DNA of 64,000 nucleotides from Hominiventricola aquisgranensis (GCF_040096225.1 NZ_JBBMFC010000013.1:1-64000), one strand, 5' to 3'; shown: positions 50,225-59,918, numbered from the stretch's first letter. Numbers and translations are program-made. The notes: generated by a model not told the origin, from the sequence alone.

Positions 50225-51320
50225 TAAGAAAAAAGAACCTCTTTTTCATATAGTAAAACGGGATGCGCTTCCCTGGTATCAGTCAGTAGGCATCCGTGCG
50301 ATTGCCATTGTGCTGGCATTGATTGTCTGCGCAGTTGTAACAATGATCCTGACAGGAACCAACCCGATCCAGGTATTTCAGTCGATCATCGCAGGAGCCT
50401 TTGGCTCTGCCAGAAAGACATGGATCACATTTCAAAATATTGCGATCCTTCTGTTGATCTCGCTGGCACTGACTCCGGCTTTTAAGATGAAATTCTGGAA
50501 CATTGGTGGGGAAGGACAGGTACTGATTGGAGGTCTTGCCTCCGCAGCATGCATGATCTGCCTGGCTGAGAAACTTCCGGCAGCACTGGTTGTTGTTTGC
50601 ATGATCGTGACCAGTATTGCGGCAGGCGCTTTCTGGGCATTTATCCCGGCATTTTTCAAAGCAAAATGGAACACCAATGAGACACTTTCCACATTGATGA
50701 TGAACTATATTGCAACACAGCTGGTTGCATTCTTCACAATTGTATGGGAGGTGCCAAAAGGATCGGGAAAGATTGGTATCATCAATCAGAATTCCAACGT
50801 TGGCTGGCTTCCGCAGGCATTTGGATCAAAATATCTGCTGAGCATCCTGGTAGCAGTGCTGATCACAGTATTTATGTATATTTATCTGAAATACAGCAAG
50901 CATGGTTATGAGATCTCTGTTGTGGGAGAGAGCGAAAATACAGCGAAATATGTTGGAATCAAAGTGGAAAAGGTAATTATGAGAACCATGGCACTCTCCG
51001 GTGCTGTCTGCGGTCTGGTAGGACTTCTGCTTGTGGGCGGCATCAATCACACGATCACGACAACGATCGCAGGAGGACAAGGATTTACCGCTGTTATGGT
51101 ATCCTGGATGTCAAAATTTAACCCGCTGACGATGGTATTCTCCAGTTTTCTGATCATATTCATGAATCGTGGAGCCAGTGAGATATCTACAAACTTTGGA
51201 CTGAATCAGTCATTTTCCGATATTCTGACAGGTATCATCCTGTTCTTTATCATCGGATGTGAGTTCTTTATTGCATACCAGCTTCAGTCCCGCAAAAAAG
51301 CAGCGAAGGAGGTACAGTAA
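50217..51320 (+). CDS. Nucleoside-type ABC transporter permease (first)
   Basis: A 367-residue BPD-transp-2-family permease with about nine to ten transmembrane helices; typical stretches are KMKFWNIGGEGQVLIGG and ARKTWITFQNIAILLL. It forms the channel with the second permease. It overlaps the ATPase stop by 8 bases and ends 2 bases before the next start. Confidence 0.93.
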   Translation: MNDKKKEPLFHIVKRDALPWYQSVGIRAIAIVLALIVCAVVTMILTGTNPIQVFQSIIAGAFGSARKTWITFQNIAILLLISLALTPAFKMKFWNIGGEGQVLIGGLASAACMICLAEKLPAALVVVCMIVTSIAAGAFWAFIPAFFKAKWNTNETLSTLMMNYIATQLVAFFTIVWEVPKGSGKIGIINQNSNVGWLPQAFGSKYLLSILVAVLITVFMYIYLKYSKHGYEISVVGESENTAKYVGIKVEKVIMRTMALSGAVCGLVGLLLVGGINHTITTTIAGGQGFTAVMVSWMSKFNPLTMVFSSFLIIFMNRGASEISTNFGLNQSFSDILTGIILFFIIGCEFFIAYQLQSRKKAAKEVQ

Positions 51321-51322
51321 TC

Positions 51323-52324
51323 ATGTGGAATTTTTTACTTGCATTTATTCCAAGAGCAATCGTACAGGGAATTCCGCTTCTCTATGGAAGCACCGGTGAG
51401 ATCGTGACGGAGAAGTCAGGTAACCTGAATCTGGGAATTCCGGGTGTTATGTATGTAGGAGCAATCTGTGGTGTGATCGGATCCTTTTTCTATGAACATT
51501 CGATCCCGGAAGGTGCATCCATGAATGGTGTGCTGGCGATCCTGATCCCGATGGTGTGCTGTCTGCTTGGTTCCCTCCTGATGGGAATCCTGTACTGCTT
51601 TTTGACCGTAACTCTTCGGGCCAATCAGAATGTGACCGGTCTTGCAATGACTACTTTCGGTGTTGGCTTTGGTAATTTCTTTGGTGGATCTCTGATCAAA
51701 CTGGTCAACAGTGATGTGCCATCGATCGCCCTGAGTGCAACCAGTGGATTTTTCAGTAAATCTCTTCCATTTGCAGCAAAGCTTGGATGGTTTGGAAAAC
51801 TGTTCTTATCGTATGGGTTCCTGGCTTACCTGGCAGTTGCCGTTGCACTGGCAGCTTCCTATATTCTGAATCATACCAGAATCGGTCTTCATCTGCGTGC
51901 GGTGGGAGAAAATCCAAGTACCGCTGATGCTGCTGGTATCAATGTAGCAAAATATAAATATGTGACAACATGCATAGGCTGTATGATCGCCGGACTTGGC
52001 GGACTCTATTATGTAATGGACTATGCATGCGGTGTCTGGTCCAACGATGCATTTGGTGACAGAGGATGGCTTGCCATTGCACTGGTAATCTTTACCATAT
52101 GGAGACCGAATCTGAGTGTGCTGGCATCCTTCCTGTTTGGTGGTCTGTACATTCTGTATCTCTATATTCCGACCGGAATGGATCATATGGAGTATCAGGA
52201 GCTTTACAAAATGATTCCGTATGTGGTAACACTTGTGGTACTGGTTGTAACCAGCATCCGAAGCAAGCGTGAGAGTCAGCCGCCTGCAAGCCTGGGACTG
52301 GCATACTTCCGCGAAGAGCGATAA
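51323..52324 (+). CDS. Nucleoside-type ABC transporter permease (second)
   Basis: A 333-residue BPD-transp-2 permease with family stretch GEIVTEKSGNLNLGIPGVMYVGA near residue 27 and LRAVGENPSTADAAGINVAKYKY near 190. GGAGGTACAG precedes ATG. It completes a BMP-ATPase-permease-permease importer that resembles the Firmicute guanosine/nucleoside systems. Exact substrate is not shown. Confidence 0.93.
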   Translation: MWNFLLAFIPRAIVQGIPLLYGSTGEIVTEKSGNLNLGIPGVMYVGAICGVIGSFFYEHSIPEGASMNGVLAILIPMVCCLLGSLLMGILYCFLTVTLRANQNVTGLAMTTFGVGFGNFFGGSLIKLVNSDVPSIALSATSGFFSKSLPFAAKLGWFGKLFLSYGFLAYLAVAVALAASYILNHTRIGLHLRAVGENPSTADAAGINVAKYKYVTTCIGCMIAGLGGLYYVMDYACGVWSNDAFGDRGWLAIALVIFTIWRPNLSVLASFLFGGLYILYLYIPTGMDHMEYQELYKMIPYVVTLVVLVVTSIRSKRESQPPASLGLAYFREER

Positions 52325-52354
52325 TCGAATTGAAAAGAAATGAGGTCTGGCAGA

Positions 52355-52579
52355 ATGAACGAGAAGACATATATTCTGACTCAGATCCTAGAAGATGACT
52401 ATGGATGCGAGGAACGTCCCGCCGGTCAGGCGGTGACGGTCCTCGCTCTTTTGACCGATTCCGAAGGAAATGAGACAGTATTAAGACAGGAAGATCAGTG
52501 GCTCTATGATCTGCAGATTGAAGAAGGAGATACTGTGGTGGTGTTGAAAGGAAGATTGTATAAGAGGAAGCTCAAGTGA
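52355..52579 (+). CDS. Small protein of unknown function
   Basis: A 74-residue acidic N-terminal part with a basic end (KGRLYKRKLK). No family recognised; the composition and periodicity suggest a small beta-rich fold. GAGGT is 8 bases before ATG; a second ATG at 52340 lacks a site. It ends in a GTGA overlap with the next gene, so it forms a translationally coupled unit with the U32-like pair. Confidence 0.75.
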   Translation: MNEKTYILTQILEDDYGCEERPAGQAVTVLALLTDSEGNETVLRQEDQWLYDLQIEEGDTVVVLKGRLYKRKLK

Positions 52580-54009
52580 AATCTGAAAATATGAAACAAA
52601 GAAAACTATATGGTGTGCCTATGATTCCGTTTGGATTGCTGGCGGGATTTGTGGGCAAGAAGGAAGTGCGGATCACAGAGCTTTCGGAAGAGGGGTTTGC
52701 ATTTCGGACAGCAAAGAAGATACCAGGGCCGGAGAAGATCCGGCTTTGTTTTTATGATCTGAAAAAGACGGATTACGAGGAAATGACGATTCAAACTCCG
52801 GAGATCGAAGAAGGAGACCCAGAGCCGTTTTTTCAGAATTATATTGTATGGATGGAACAGGTCGGGGAAAGGGAGCAGTATCAGGAACTGGTTCGGAAAC
52901 TGCTGGGGCAGTACAGCCATTATATTCAGTTGAAATTGACGGAGGATGATAGTGGCGTGGCGGAGGCACTGACTGGTTATCCTGCAAAGCTGGATCAAGT
53001 TCATGCAAAGGACTGGGAAGAGCAGAAGCAGATGTGGTTTGCAGAAATACAGAAAGCCAAAAAGTCGGATGGAGAGCATACGGAAAATGCAGATCTGCAT
53101 ACAAAGAACATGCGAATGGAAAGGTGCACAGTATCAGGAATGGAATTCCTCGAATTTGCTATCGCTCTTGATCGCCTGGAACTATATGAACAATACAGTC
53201 ACCGATCACTGGAAGATTTTATAAAATATTATTGGAAGAAGCAACACCTGGGAAAATACCCACTGGCGCAGAGAAGACCGGATCGCCTGTACATTGGCAA
53301 TCAATTTTGTTCACATCTGTTTCCTTCAGATGAAATGTTGTTTGCTCTGCTTCAGAAAGCGCAGAGGGAATCGTTACAGGTAACCGTGGTATTTACGTGC
53401 CAGAAGGAATCCGTGTTGAAGTCAATGGAACAGTTATTGCAGAAGCTGGACCAGTGGTGTGACGGGCATGACCGGGAGCTGGAAGTGATCGTCAATGACT
53501 GGGGCCTGGCAGGTCTGGTCGGACGGATGACTTCGCATCTGATTCCGGTTCTTGGGATTCTTTTGAACAAATATAAGAAAGATCCGCGCATAGGTTTCAA
53601 ACAAGGGGATCAAATGCTCCTGAAAGAGAATCCTCTTGGCCTTGAGAATTATCGTAAATATCTTCAGGATGAGTTTGCAATTCATCGCTATGAATGGGAA
53701 TGCTGCGGACATGAGCAGGAATATCCGCAAGGACATAACAGTCTTTACTTTCCTTTTTATCAAACAAATACATCGCAATATTGTCCCCTGTATGCCTGCT
53801 GTACCACAGGTGAGCGCGGCAGGCAAAAAGAGCCGGTGAACTGTCCGCGGTACTGCCAGAACAAGGTGTTGTTATACCCGGATCATCTGAAAATGGTGGG
53901 ACGTTACAATTCGCTGTTTGCCTTGGATGATACGTTGCTGCGAATGCCGGAACAGGCGGAGCAGTTGATGAAATCTGGAATTGACCGTCTTGTTGTGAAT
54001 CTTTTATAA
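52576..54009 (+). CDS. U32-like Cys-rich protein (uncharacterised)
   Basis: 477 residues, no signal peptide. The N-terminal 180 residues are unfamiliar; the C-terminal part resembles a U32-type TIM barrel (VIVNDWGLAGLVG in the position of U32 substrate/metal loops) and ends with a Cys-rich stretch (CC, CPLYACC, CPRYC), which could hold an iron-sulfur cluster. GTG start in a GTGA overlap with the preceding small gene, with AGGAAG before it. It is paired with a U32-family gene directly downstream, a layout like UbiU/UbiV. Confidence 0.65.
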   Translation: MKSENMKQRKLYGVPMIPFGLLAGFVGKKEVRITELSEEGFAFRTAKKIPGPEKIRLCFYDLKKTDYEEMTIQTPEIEEGDPEPFFQNYIVWMEQVGEREQYQELVRKLLGQYSHYIQLKLTEDDSGVAEALTGYPAKLDQVHAKDWEEQKQMWFAEIQKAKKSDGEHTENADLHTKNMRMERCTVSGMEFLEFAIALDRLELYEQYSHRSLEDFIKYYWKKQHLGKYPLAQRRPDRLYIGNQFCSHLFPSDEMLFALLQKAQRESLQVTVVFTCQKESVLKSMEQLLQKLDQWCDGHDRELEVIVNDWGLAGLVGRMTSHLIPVLGILLNKYKKDPRIGFKQGDQMLLKENPLGLENYRKYLQDEFAIHRYEWECCGHEQEYPQGHNSLYFPFYQTNTSQYCPLYACCTTGERGRQKEPVNCPRYCQNKVLLYPDHLKMVGRYNSLFALDDTLLRMPEQAEQLMKSGIDRLVVNLL

Positions 54010-54019
54010 TAGACAGGAA

Positions 54020-55054
54020 ATGAGTATGAAAATAGTAGCAGGATTAGGCTCTGTAGATGAGTATATTCGGTATTGTGAAGCTGGAGCAGATGAATTTTTC
54101 TGCGGGTATGTACCATATAAATGGACAAAAAAATACGGAACCATGATGGCACTGAATCGTCGGGAAGTACTCTGTTGTAATGTACAGATCGGTGGCGAAG
54201 AGGAACTGGAAATTCTGGCTTCCATGATACATGTGTATCAGAAACCAGTGCATCTGACCTTCAATTCGCTATACTATTTGCCGGAGCAATATCCGCTGAT
54301 CGGACAGATGATCTCCAACTGCCTTGAGATGGGATTCAGAAGCTACATCATTGCGGATCCGGCACTGATATTATATTTGCATGAGCAAGGAATCAACTGT
54401 GAGATCCACTTGAGTGGGGAACTGGGAGAGATGAACAGCAGTGTGGCGGAGACTTTTGCGGAAATGAAACTGAAGCGTATCATTTTCCACAGGAAGAACA
54501 GTACTGCAGATATGCAGGCGGTAATCGAAGCCGTGGAACGAAATCAGTGTAGTAAGGCAGGTCAGATGGAGTATGAGGCATTTGTTCTCAATGAATTGTG
54601 CCAGTTCAGCGGATCCTTTTGCAATTCTCTGCACTGTGATGAACTTGGACATCTGTGCCGGGTGCCGTACTGGATGGGTGAGGTCGGTGACAAGCAGCAC
54701 GAGAGATGTACAGGAGCATATGGAGAATCGAGCCAACAGAGTCCGGAATCGGAGGGATGCTCTGAGAGTGGAGAGTCTGACAGTATAGACGAAGATGCAG
54801 AAGCCGACTACATCTGCGGTCAGTCTGGCTGTGGGTTATGTGAGTTATACGCCCTTCAGAAAGCCGGAATTACCCACGTAAAGCTGGTGGGACGAGGCAA
54901 CTATGTGGACAGCATGGAGCAGGATATCAGGAATCTAAGAAAAGCACTGGAGATTCTGGAACAGGCAGAGTCGGAAGAGCTATTCAGAAAGAAGATGAAG
55001 CAGGAACTGTTTTCAGGTGGATGCAGTGGGAACTGCTATTATTTGCAGGAATAA
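54020..55054 (+). CDS. U32 family protein (PrtC/collagenase-like group)
   Basis: 344 residues. The U32 signature is recognisable: EAFVLNELCQFSGSFCNS, then C in LHCDELGHLC, and later CGQSGCGLCEL. U32 proteins usually hold a [4Fe-4S] cluster through four Cys and act in RNA or quinone hydroxylation or peptidase roles. Between the Cys groups sits a low-complexity acidic/Ser insert (about 230-262). Ribosome binding site AGGAAATGAGT. It is followed closely by a HAD phosphatase gene. Confidence 0.85.
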   Translation: MSMKIVAGLGSVDEYIRYCEAGADEFFCGYVPYKWTKKYGTMMALNRREVLCCNVQIGGEEELEILASMIHVYQKPVHLTFNSLYYLPEQYPLIGQMISNCLEMGFRSYIIADPALILYLHEQGINCEIHLSGELGEMNSSVAETFAEMKLKRIIFHRKNSTADMQAVIEAVERNQCSKAGQMEYEAFVLNELCQFSGSFCNSLHCDELGHLCRVPYWMGEVGDKQHERCTGAYGESSQQSPESEGCSESGESDSIDEDAEADYICGQSGCGLCELYALQKAGITHVKLVGRGNYVDSMEQDIRNLRKALEILEQAESEELFRKKMKQELFSGGCSGNCYYLQE

Positions 55055-55071
55055 AAAGAAAGGAAATGATA

Positions 55072-55767
55072 ATGGAATTAAAAGCTATATTTTTAGACAT
55101 TGATAATACGTTGCTTGATTTTGATGCGGCTGCACAGCAGTCTATGGAAGAAAGCTTCCATAAATTTGGCTTGTCTTTTCACCCGGAGATGATGAGCATT
55201 TTCAATGAGGAAAATGACAAGATCTGGCAAAGGATAGAGAAAAAAGAGCTTTCAATCGCAGATCTTCCTCATGTTCGCTGGCAGACAATCCTGCCAAAGC
55301 TGGGTCTTCAGGCAGACGGGGAAGCAATGGAGAAGGAATTCAAATCCCGCCTTCATACCAGTGCAGTTCCAGTAGAAGGAGCCCTTGAGATCCTTTCATA
55401 TCTTCATGAGAAATACATGCTCTGCGCAGCCAGCAATGGTCCTTACCGTCAACAGCTTAACCGTCTGGAAAAAGCAGGCATGCTCGGTTATTTTACCAAT
55501 TGCTTCGTATCTGAGCAGATGGGCGTGGAGAAGCCGTCGCAGAAGTTTTTTGACGGCTGCTTTACAGAGTTGCCAGGAATCCTGCCGGAGGAGACCATGA
55601 TGATCGGCGATTCTCTCACTGCGGATATGGCAGGCGGCAGACAGGCGGGTATGCATACCTGCTGGTATGACCGGAAGCAAAAAAGCGCCTCTGGTGCATT
55701 GATCCCGGGAATGGAGTATGTGGATGATACGATCCTGGATCTGCTGGAATTGAAGGAGCTGTTGTAA
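55072..55767 (+). CDS. HAD-superfamily hydrolase (YjjG-like)
   Basis: A 231-residue phosphatase with motif I FLDIDNTLLDFD (7-18), motif II in CAASNGPYRQQ, and motif IV MIGDSLTADMAGG. The cap is helical (C1 type). Relatives are nucleotidases or house-cleaning phosphatases. ATG 55072 follows AAGAAAGGA at 8 bases. Last gene of the U32 operon. Confidence 0.9.
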   Translation: MELKAIFLDIDNTLLDFDAAAQQSMEESFHKFGLSFHPEMMSIFNEENDKIWQRIEKKELSIADLPHVRWQTILPKLGLQADGEAMEKEFKSRLHTSAVPVEGALEILSYLHEKYMLCAASNGPYRQQLNRLEKAGMLGYFTNCFVSEQMGVEKPSQKFFDGCFTELPGILPEETMMIGDSLTADMAGGRQAGMHTCWYDRKQKSASGALIPGMEYVDDTILDLLELKELL

Positions 55768-56136
55768 AACTGATAAGAGGATTTTGCTAAAAAGAGATTA
55801 CTTTATGAAAAAATAATTCATGGAATGCATTTTTGTGAAAGAAAATGTCGTGAAATGAAAAATAAATAGTATACAGGGATCCTATATTAACGAGAGTTAA
55901 ATTAGGCATTGTCTACAAAAAATGAAGTGCTTTTTGTGCATTGTGGCAAAAAAATAAAAAAATGAGGTGAAAAGTTAAAAGGTATTGACAAAATAGATAA
56001 TATGCCATAGAATAAAGTCAGTTGAAAAAATCCTTCACCGAATCGAGTAAATAAATTAAAACTGGTATTCCGCATGAAAACTTTTTTCATGAAAAGGGTG
56101 TAAAAACCGAATTTGACACGAAGGGAATTGGAACAG
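55768..56136 (+). promoter_or_regulatory. RpiR upstream region: promoter and operator-like repeats
   Basis: A 369-base AT-rich stretch without a gene. TTGACA (55985-55990), 17-bp spacer, TAGAAT (56008-56013) is the promoter. Between it and the start codon lies a perfect inverted repeat, CATGAAAA (56073-56080) and TTTTCATG (56084-56091). Upstream are ATGAA/TTCAT (55805-55821) and TCGTGAAA (55848-55855). The TGAAA-type motif also occurs before the aldolase gene near 63275. The RpiR protein is the natural candidate to bind. Confidence 0.6.
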
Positions 56137-56967
56137 ATGGATAAACAGGTTTTAAGAAACATTGAGCGGTTGAAAGAGGACATGTTTTTAGCGGAACGTA
56201 AGGTGGCGGATTTTATATCATCGAATCCTTACGAAGTTGTTGAACTGAATGTATCGGATCTTGCTGATAAGAGCGGAGCCAGTGATGCAACAGTCATCCG
56301 GCTATGCAAGAGATTGGGGTATAAGGGGTTTTACCAGATGAAACTTGCACTGGCAGAAGAGCTTGGAAGATATCAGATGACAGGCTACTCTGATCCAGAG
56401 GAGAATCCGAAGAATGCAAGAGAAGTAATCCAGTGTCTGACAAGAGATCTGATGCACATCGCGGATCGGCTTGACAATGAGAAAGCGGAGGAGTGTGCAG
56501 AGATGATCTGCAACAGCAAGCGAGTATTTGTGGTAGCTGCAGGTAATACAATTCCGGTTGCTATGGATTTTACATTTCGGCTTTGCCGACAAGGGATCAA
56601 CGCAAGCTGTGGAACGATCGTTGAATATGGGATGGCCACTATGGTGGGCGGTGGAGAAGAGGATCTTCTGATCGCGGTATCTCATTCTGGAAGTTCCAAG
56701 CATGTTATTCAGGCAGTGGAGATTGCAAAGAAGAAAAAGATACCGACGGTAGCGGTTACAAGTTCTAAGAGCAATCCATTGGCGAGAAGAGCAAAGATAA
56801 CATTGCTGACAGCGGTTGAGAGGCCATTATTTGGGGAATATGGATCAGCAACGCATATATATGATCAGGCAGTATTGGATTCCCTTCTGTATCTGGTGGC
56901 ACAGAAGAGAAAGCTGGATGAAGATATTGAGATGATAGAAGCGCTGCTGGCTGAGTATAAGATTTAG
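56137..56967 (+). CDS. RpiR/MurR-family transcriptional regulator
   Basis: A 276-residue regulator with N-terminal HTH_6 domain (about 1-77: LNVSDLADKSGASDATVIRLCKRLGYKGF) and C-terminal SIS sugar-phosphate-binding domain (about 115-240: VFVVAAGNTIPVAMDFTFRL and ISHSGSSKHVIQAVEIAKKK-like). Such proteins sense phosphosugars and control sugar operons. ATG 56137 follows GAAGGGA; a TTG at 56113 is possible. It heads the sugar gene block and is 24 bases from the ADP-dependent kinase. Confidence 0.92.
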   Translation: MDKQVLRNIERLKEDMFLAERKVADFISSNPYEVVELNVSDLADKSGASDATVIRLCKRLGYKGFYQMKLALAEELGRYQMTGYSDPEENPKNAREVIQCLTRDLMHIADRLDNEKAEECAEMICNSKRVFVVAAGNTIPVAMDFTFRLCRQGINASCGTIVEYGMATMVGGGEEDLLIAVSHSGSSKHVIQAVEIAKKKKIPTVAVTSSKSNPLARRAKITLLTAVERPLFGEYGSATHIYDQAVLDSLLYLVAQKRKLDEDIEMIEALLAEYKI

Positions 56968-56991
56968 GAGACAGGCGAGGGGGAGAAAAAG

Positions 56992-58308
56992 ATGCCGTAC
57001 ACGGATCATTATGAAAAGTATCTGAATGAGATTCCTGGAAACATTGAAAAGTGTAAAGAGACCGGAGACAGGATCGTCTTTGGTTACACATCTGATCTGG
57101 ATGTTCTTCTTACATATAATGAAGATGAGTTTAACAAACTGGTAGATACATATGTAAAGGGTGATATTTACAGAGATGGAGATGAAAACATCACGGATCT
57201 GGAAAGCTTTTCGAGAATCATTGCTTACTATATGGCAAATGGCCTGGGTGGCGAGGCGGATATCACCGACCACAAAGTTGTGGAATATCTGCTGGAGCAT
57301 TTTGAACATAAGTTTTCTCTTGGCGGAACCGGAGCCCAGGGAGCTGCCGCAATGGCTTCTGTAGGAATGCCGCTGATCGCTCACATTTCCGATAAGAGTG
57401 AGCAGGTATGTGACCTTATGGATTATGAAGGTCTGAACACGATCGTTGGTGACAAACAGGTGCCGATGAAGACGATCCAGCAGGGTGATCCGGTATATCA
57501 TGTAGTATTTTCCTATACAAAGGGTGATGGATTTAATCTTCACGGGAAACGCTATACTGTGCCGATCGCAAATCGTGTGATCCTTGATTATGATACCATC
57601 CATAAAGATATTGTGGTATCAGAAGATTTTAAAAAGTATATTGAAAAGAATGCAAAACACATTATTTCCTACAATCTGAGCGGATACAATGCAATCATTG
57701 ATCCAGAGCTTACAGAGAGAAGAATGCAGGAGCTGGGAGCACATTACAAGAAAGTAAAAGAAGAGAATCCGGAGTGTGTGATCTACTTTGAAAGTGCTCA
57801 TTACCTCAGCCAGGAAGTAAAGAATATTGTATATAAAGAGATTTCTCATTATGTCGATATTATGGGAATGAATGAAGAAGAGTTGCTTGCACATACAAGA
57901 GAACTTGGAATCGAGATCGACAAGGATGATCTGAAGGATGTACTGCAGGGATTGGAACACCTGATAAAGAGATATAAAGTACAGGGAATTATCATGCATA
58001 CCAAGGATTACTCCATGTATTATGGAAGCGAACTCTATGGTATCGACCTTGAAAAGGCACTTACCCTTGGAAATCTTCTTTCAGGAACCAGAGCCCGTGT
58101 AGGACATTATGGCAGTCTGGAAGAGTGCCGCGAGAGTCTGAAGCTTGGACTTAGTGAGACGGGATTGAGATTCTACAACGAACTGGAAGAGATGCATCTG
58201 GATAGAAAGGTATATCTTGTACCTTCCAGATATATGGAAAAACCAGTCTGCACGATTGGTTTGGGCGATACATTTGTTGCTGGAGTCCAATTTGCTTTTG
58301 CCAGGTAG
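56992..58308 (+). CDS. ADP-dependent sugar kinase (ADP-specific PFK/glucokinase family)
   Basis: A 438-residue ribokinase-fold kinase of the ADP_PFK_GK group (PF04587). Diagnostic features are GGTGAQGAAAMASVG (about 111-125), the NLSGYNAI stretch, YFESAHY, and the C-terminal catalytic loop GLGDTFVAG with D426. Family members transfer phosphate from ADP (not ATP) to glucose or fructose 6-phosphate; they are common in hyperthermophilic archaea and rare in bacteria. Location between RpiR and a sugar importer implies an imported sugar as substrate. Whether this protein uses ADP is unproven. Confidence 0.88.
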   Translation: MPYTDHYEKYLNEIPGNIEKCKETGDRIVFGYTSDLDVLLTYNEDEFNKLVDTYVKGDIYRDGDENITDLESFSRIIAYYMANGLGGEADITDHKVVEYLLEHFEHKFSLGGTGAQGAAAMASVGMPLIAHISDKSEQVCDLMDYEGLNTIVGDKQVPMKTIQQGDPVYHVVFSYTKGDGFNLHGKRYTVPIANRVILDYDTIHKDIVVSEDFKKYIEKNAKHIISYNLSGYNAIIDPELTERRMQELGAHYKKVKEENPECVIYFESAHYLSQEVKNIVYKEISHYVDIMGMNEEELLAHTRELGIEIDKDDLKDVLQGLEHLIKRYKVQGIIMHTKDYSMYYGSELYGIDLEKALTLGNLLSGTRARVGHYGSLEECRESLKLGLSETGLRFYNELEEMHLDRKVYLVPSRYMEKPVCTIGLGDTFVAGVQFAFAR

Positions 58309-58395
58309 AAGATGAAAAGGGAGGACAGATATTACAAAGCATAGAAGCTATATTGGGTGGTACGAAAAGATTTTTAAGAGAAGGAGAGAAAGGTA

Positions 58396-59904
58396 TTGGG
58401 GAACAGCGAGTATATTCTTAATTGCGAAGGTATTTCAAAAGCCTTTGGTGGTACTCAGGCTTTGAAAGATGTCCAATTACATGTGAAACCGGGTGAAGTA
58501 CATGCACTGCTGGGAGAAAACGGTGCAGGTAAATCCACACTGATGAAATGTGTGATCGGACTCATCAAACAGGATGCAGGAACGATGGAGTTTGAAGGAA
58601 AACCGTATCAGGCAAAAGGTCCGGTAGATGCTTTGAACAGTGGTATTTCCATGATCCATCAGGAGCTGAATCCGGAGCCGCATCTGACGGTAGCAGAAAG
58701 TATTTTCCTGAAACGTGAAAATACAAAAGGAATTTTTCTGGATAAGAAGGCACAAAACAAACGGTGTCAGGAGATTCTGGATCAGTTCAATGTTCCGTAT
58801 ACGGCTACTACTAAAATGAAAGAACTGACACTGGCACAGGTACAGATGGTTGAGATCATCAAAGCAGTATCCTGTGATTCCAGACTGATCATCATGGACG
58901 AGCCTACATCTTCTCTGGATTCCACAGAGACAGACAGACTGTTCAATGTAATCAGAGATCTGAAGAAGAAAGGCGTTGCAATCATCTACATCTCCCACCG
59001 TATGGAAGAGATTTTCGAGATCTGCGACAGCGTATCTGTATTCAGAAATGGTACCTATGTAAACACCAGAAGCCTTGATGGCGTTACTAGAGATGAACTG
59101 ATCTCCATGATGGTAGGACGTGATGTTAAGAGCGTCTTCCCGAAAGTGGACTGTAAGATCGGTGATGTGGTGTTCAAGGTTGAGAATCTTTGCGGAAAGG
59201 GATTCCACGATATCAGCTTTGAAGTACATGCAGGTGAGATCCTTGGTATCTCCGGTCTGGTTGGATCCGGAAGAAGTGAGACCATGAGAGCAATCTTTGG
59301 TCTGGACCCGCTGGAATCTGGTAAGATGTACCTGGATGGAAAAGAAATCAAGAATAAGAACCCGAGAGATGCCATTAAAAAAGGTATCTGTATGGTAAAT
59401 GAAGACAGAAAGAATTATGGTCTGTGTCTGCTGAGATCGATTCGAGAGAATATTTCTCTTCCGAACCTTCCAGAGAAACAGAAAGGTCTCCTGATCAATC
59501 AGAAGCGAGAGATCAAAGAATGTCAGGAGGCTGCTGACAAACTGACAGTCAAAGCAGCCAGCATCGAACACAATGGATTTTCACTGAGTGGTGGAAACCA
59601 GCAGAAAGTAGTTCTTGCTAAATGGATCATGGCGAATCCGAAGGTTCTGATCCTGGATGAGCCGACCAGAGGTGTAGACGTAGGTGCTAAATCTGATATT
59701 CATAGCCTGATGTGTGAATTTGCTGCAAAAGGAATGGCAGTCATCATGATTTCCTCTGAGCTTCCTGAAGTAATGGGTATGAGTGACAGAATCCTTGTAT
59801 ATCATGAAGGAACCATCAATGGTATTGTAGACAGAAGTGAAATTTTGGCTAATAACATTACGCAGAAAGAAATGCTTGAGATGGCATTTGCACAGAATAG
59901 ATAG
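58396..59904 (+). CDS. Sugar ABC transporter ATPase (RbsA-like, two domains)
   Basis: 502 residues. Domain one has Walker A GENGAGKST, Walker B LIIMDEPTSSLD and H in ISHRMEE. Domain two has a degenerate P-loop (GLVGSGRSE) but intact signature SLSGGNQQKVVLAKW and Walker B VLILDEPTRGVD, as usual in the CUT2 family. TTG at 58396 is used as start because AAGGAGAGAAAGG precedes it and no ATG is near the family N-terminus. It works with the permease and binding protein just downstream. Confidence 0.94.
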   Translation: MGNSEYILNCEGISKAFGGTQALKDVQLHVKPGEVHALLGENGAGKSTLMKCVIGLIKQDAGTMEFEGKPYQAKGPVDALNSGISMIHQELNPEPHLTVAESIFLKRENTKGIFLDKKAQNKRCQEILDQFNVPYTATTKMKELTLAQVQMVEIIKAVSCDSRLIIMDEPTSSLDSTETDRLFNVIRDLKKKGVAIIYISHRMEEIFEICDSVSVFRNGTYVNTRSLDGVTRDELISMMVGRDVKSVFPKVDCKIGDVVFKVENLCGKGFHDISFEVHAGEILGISGLVGSGRSETMRAIFGLDPLESGKMYLDGKEIKNKNPRDAIKKGICMVNEDRKNYGLCLLRSIRENISLPNLPEKQKGLLINQKREIKECQEAADKLTVKAASIEHNGFSLSGGNQQKVVLAKWIMANPKVLILDEPTRGVDVGAKSDIHSLMCEFAAKGMAVIMISSELPEVMGMSDRILVYHEGTINGIVDRSEILANNITQKEMLEMAFAQNR

Positions 59905-59918
59905 GAGGAGATAGAAGA

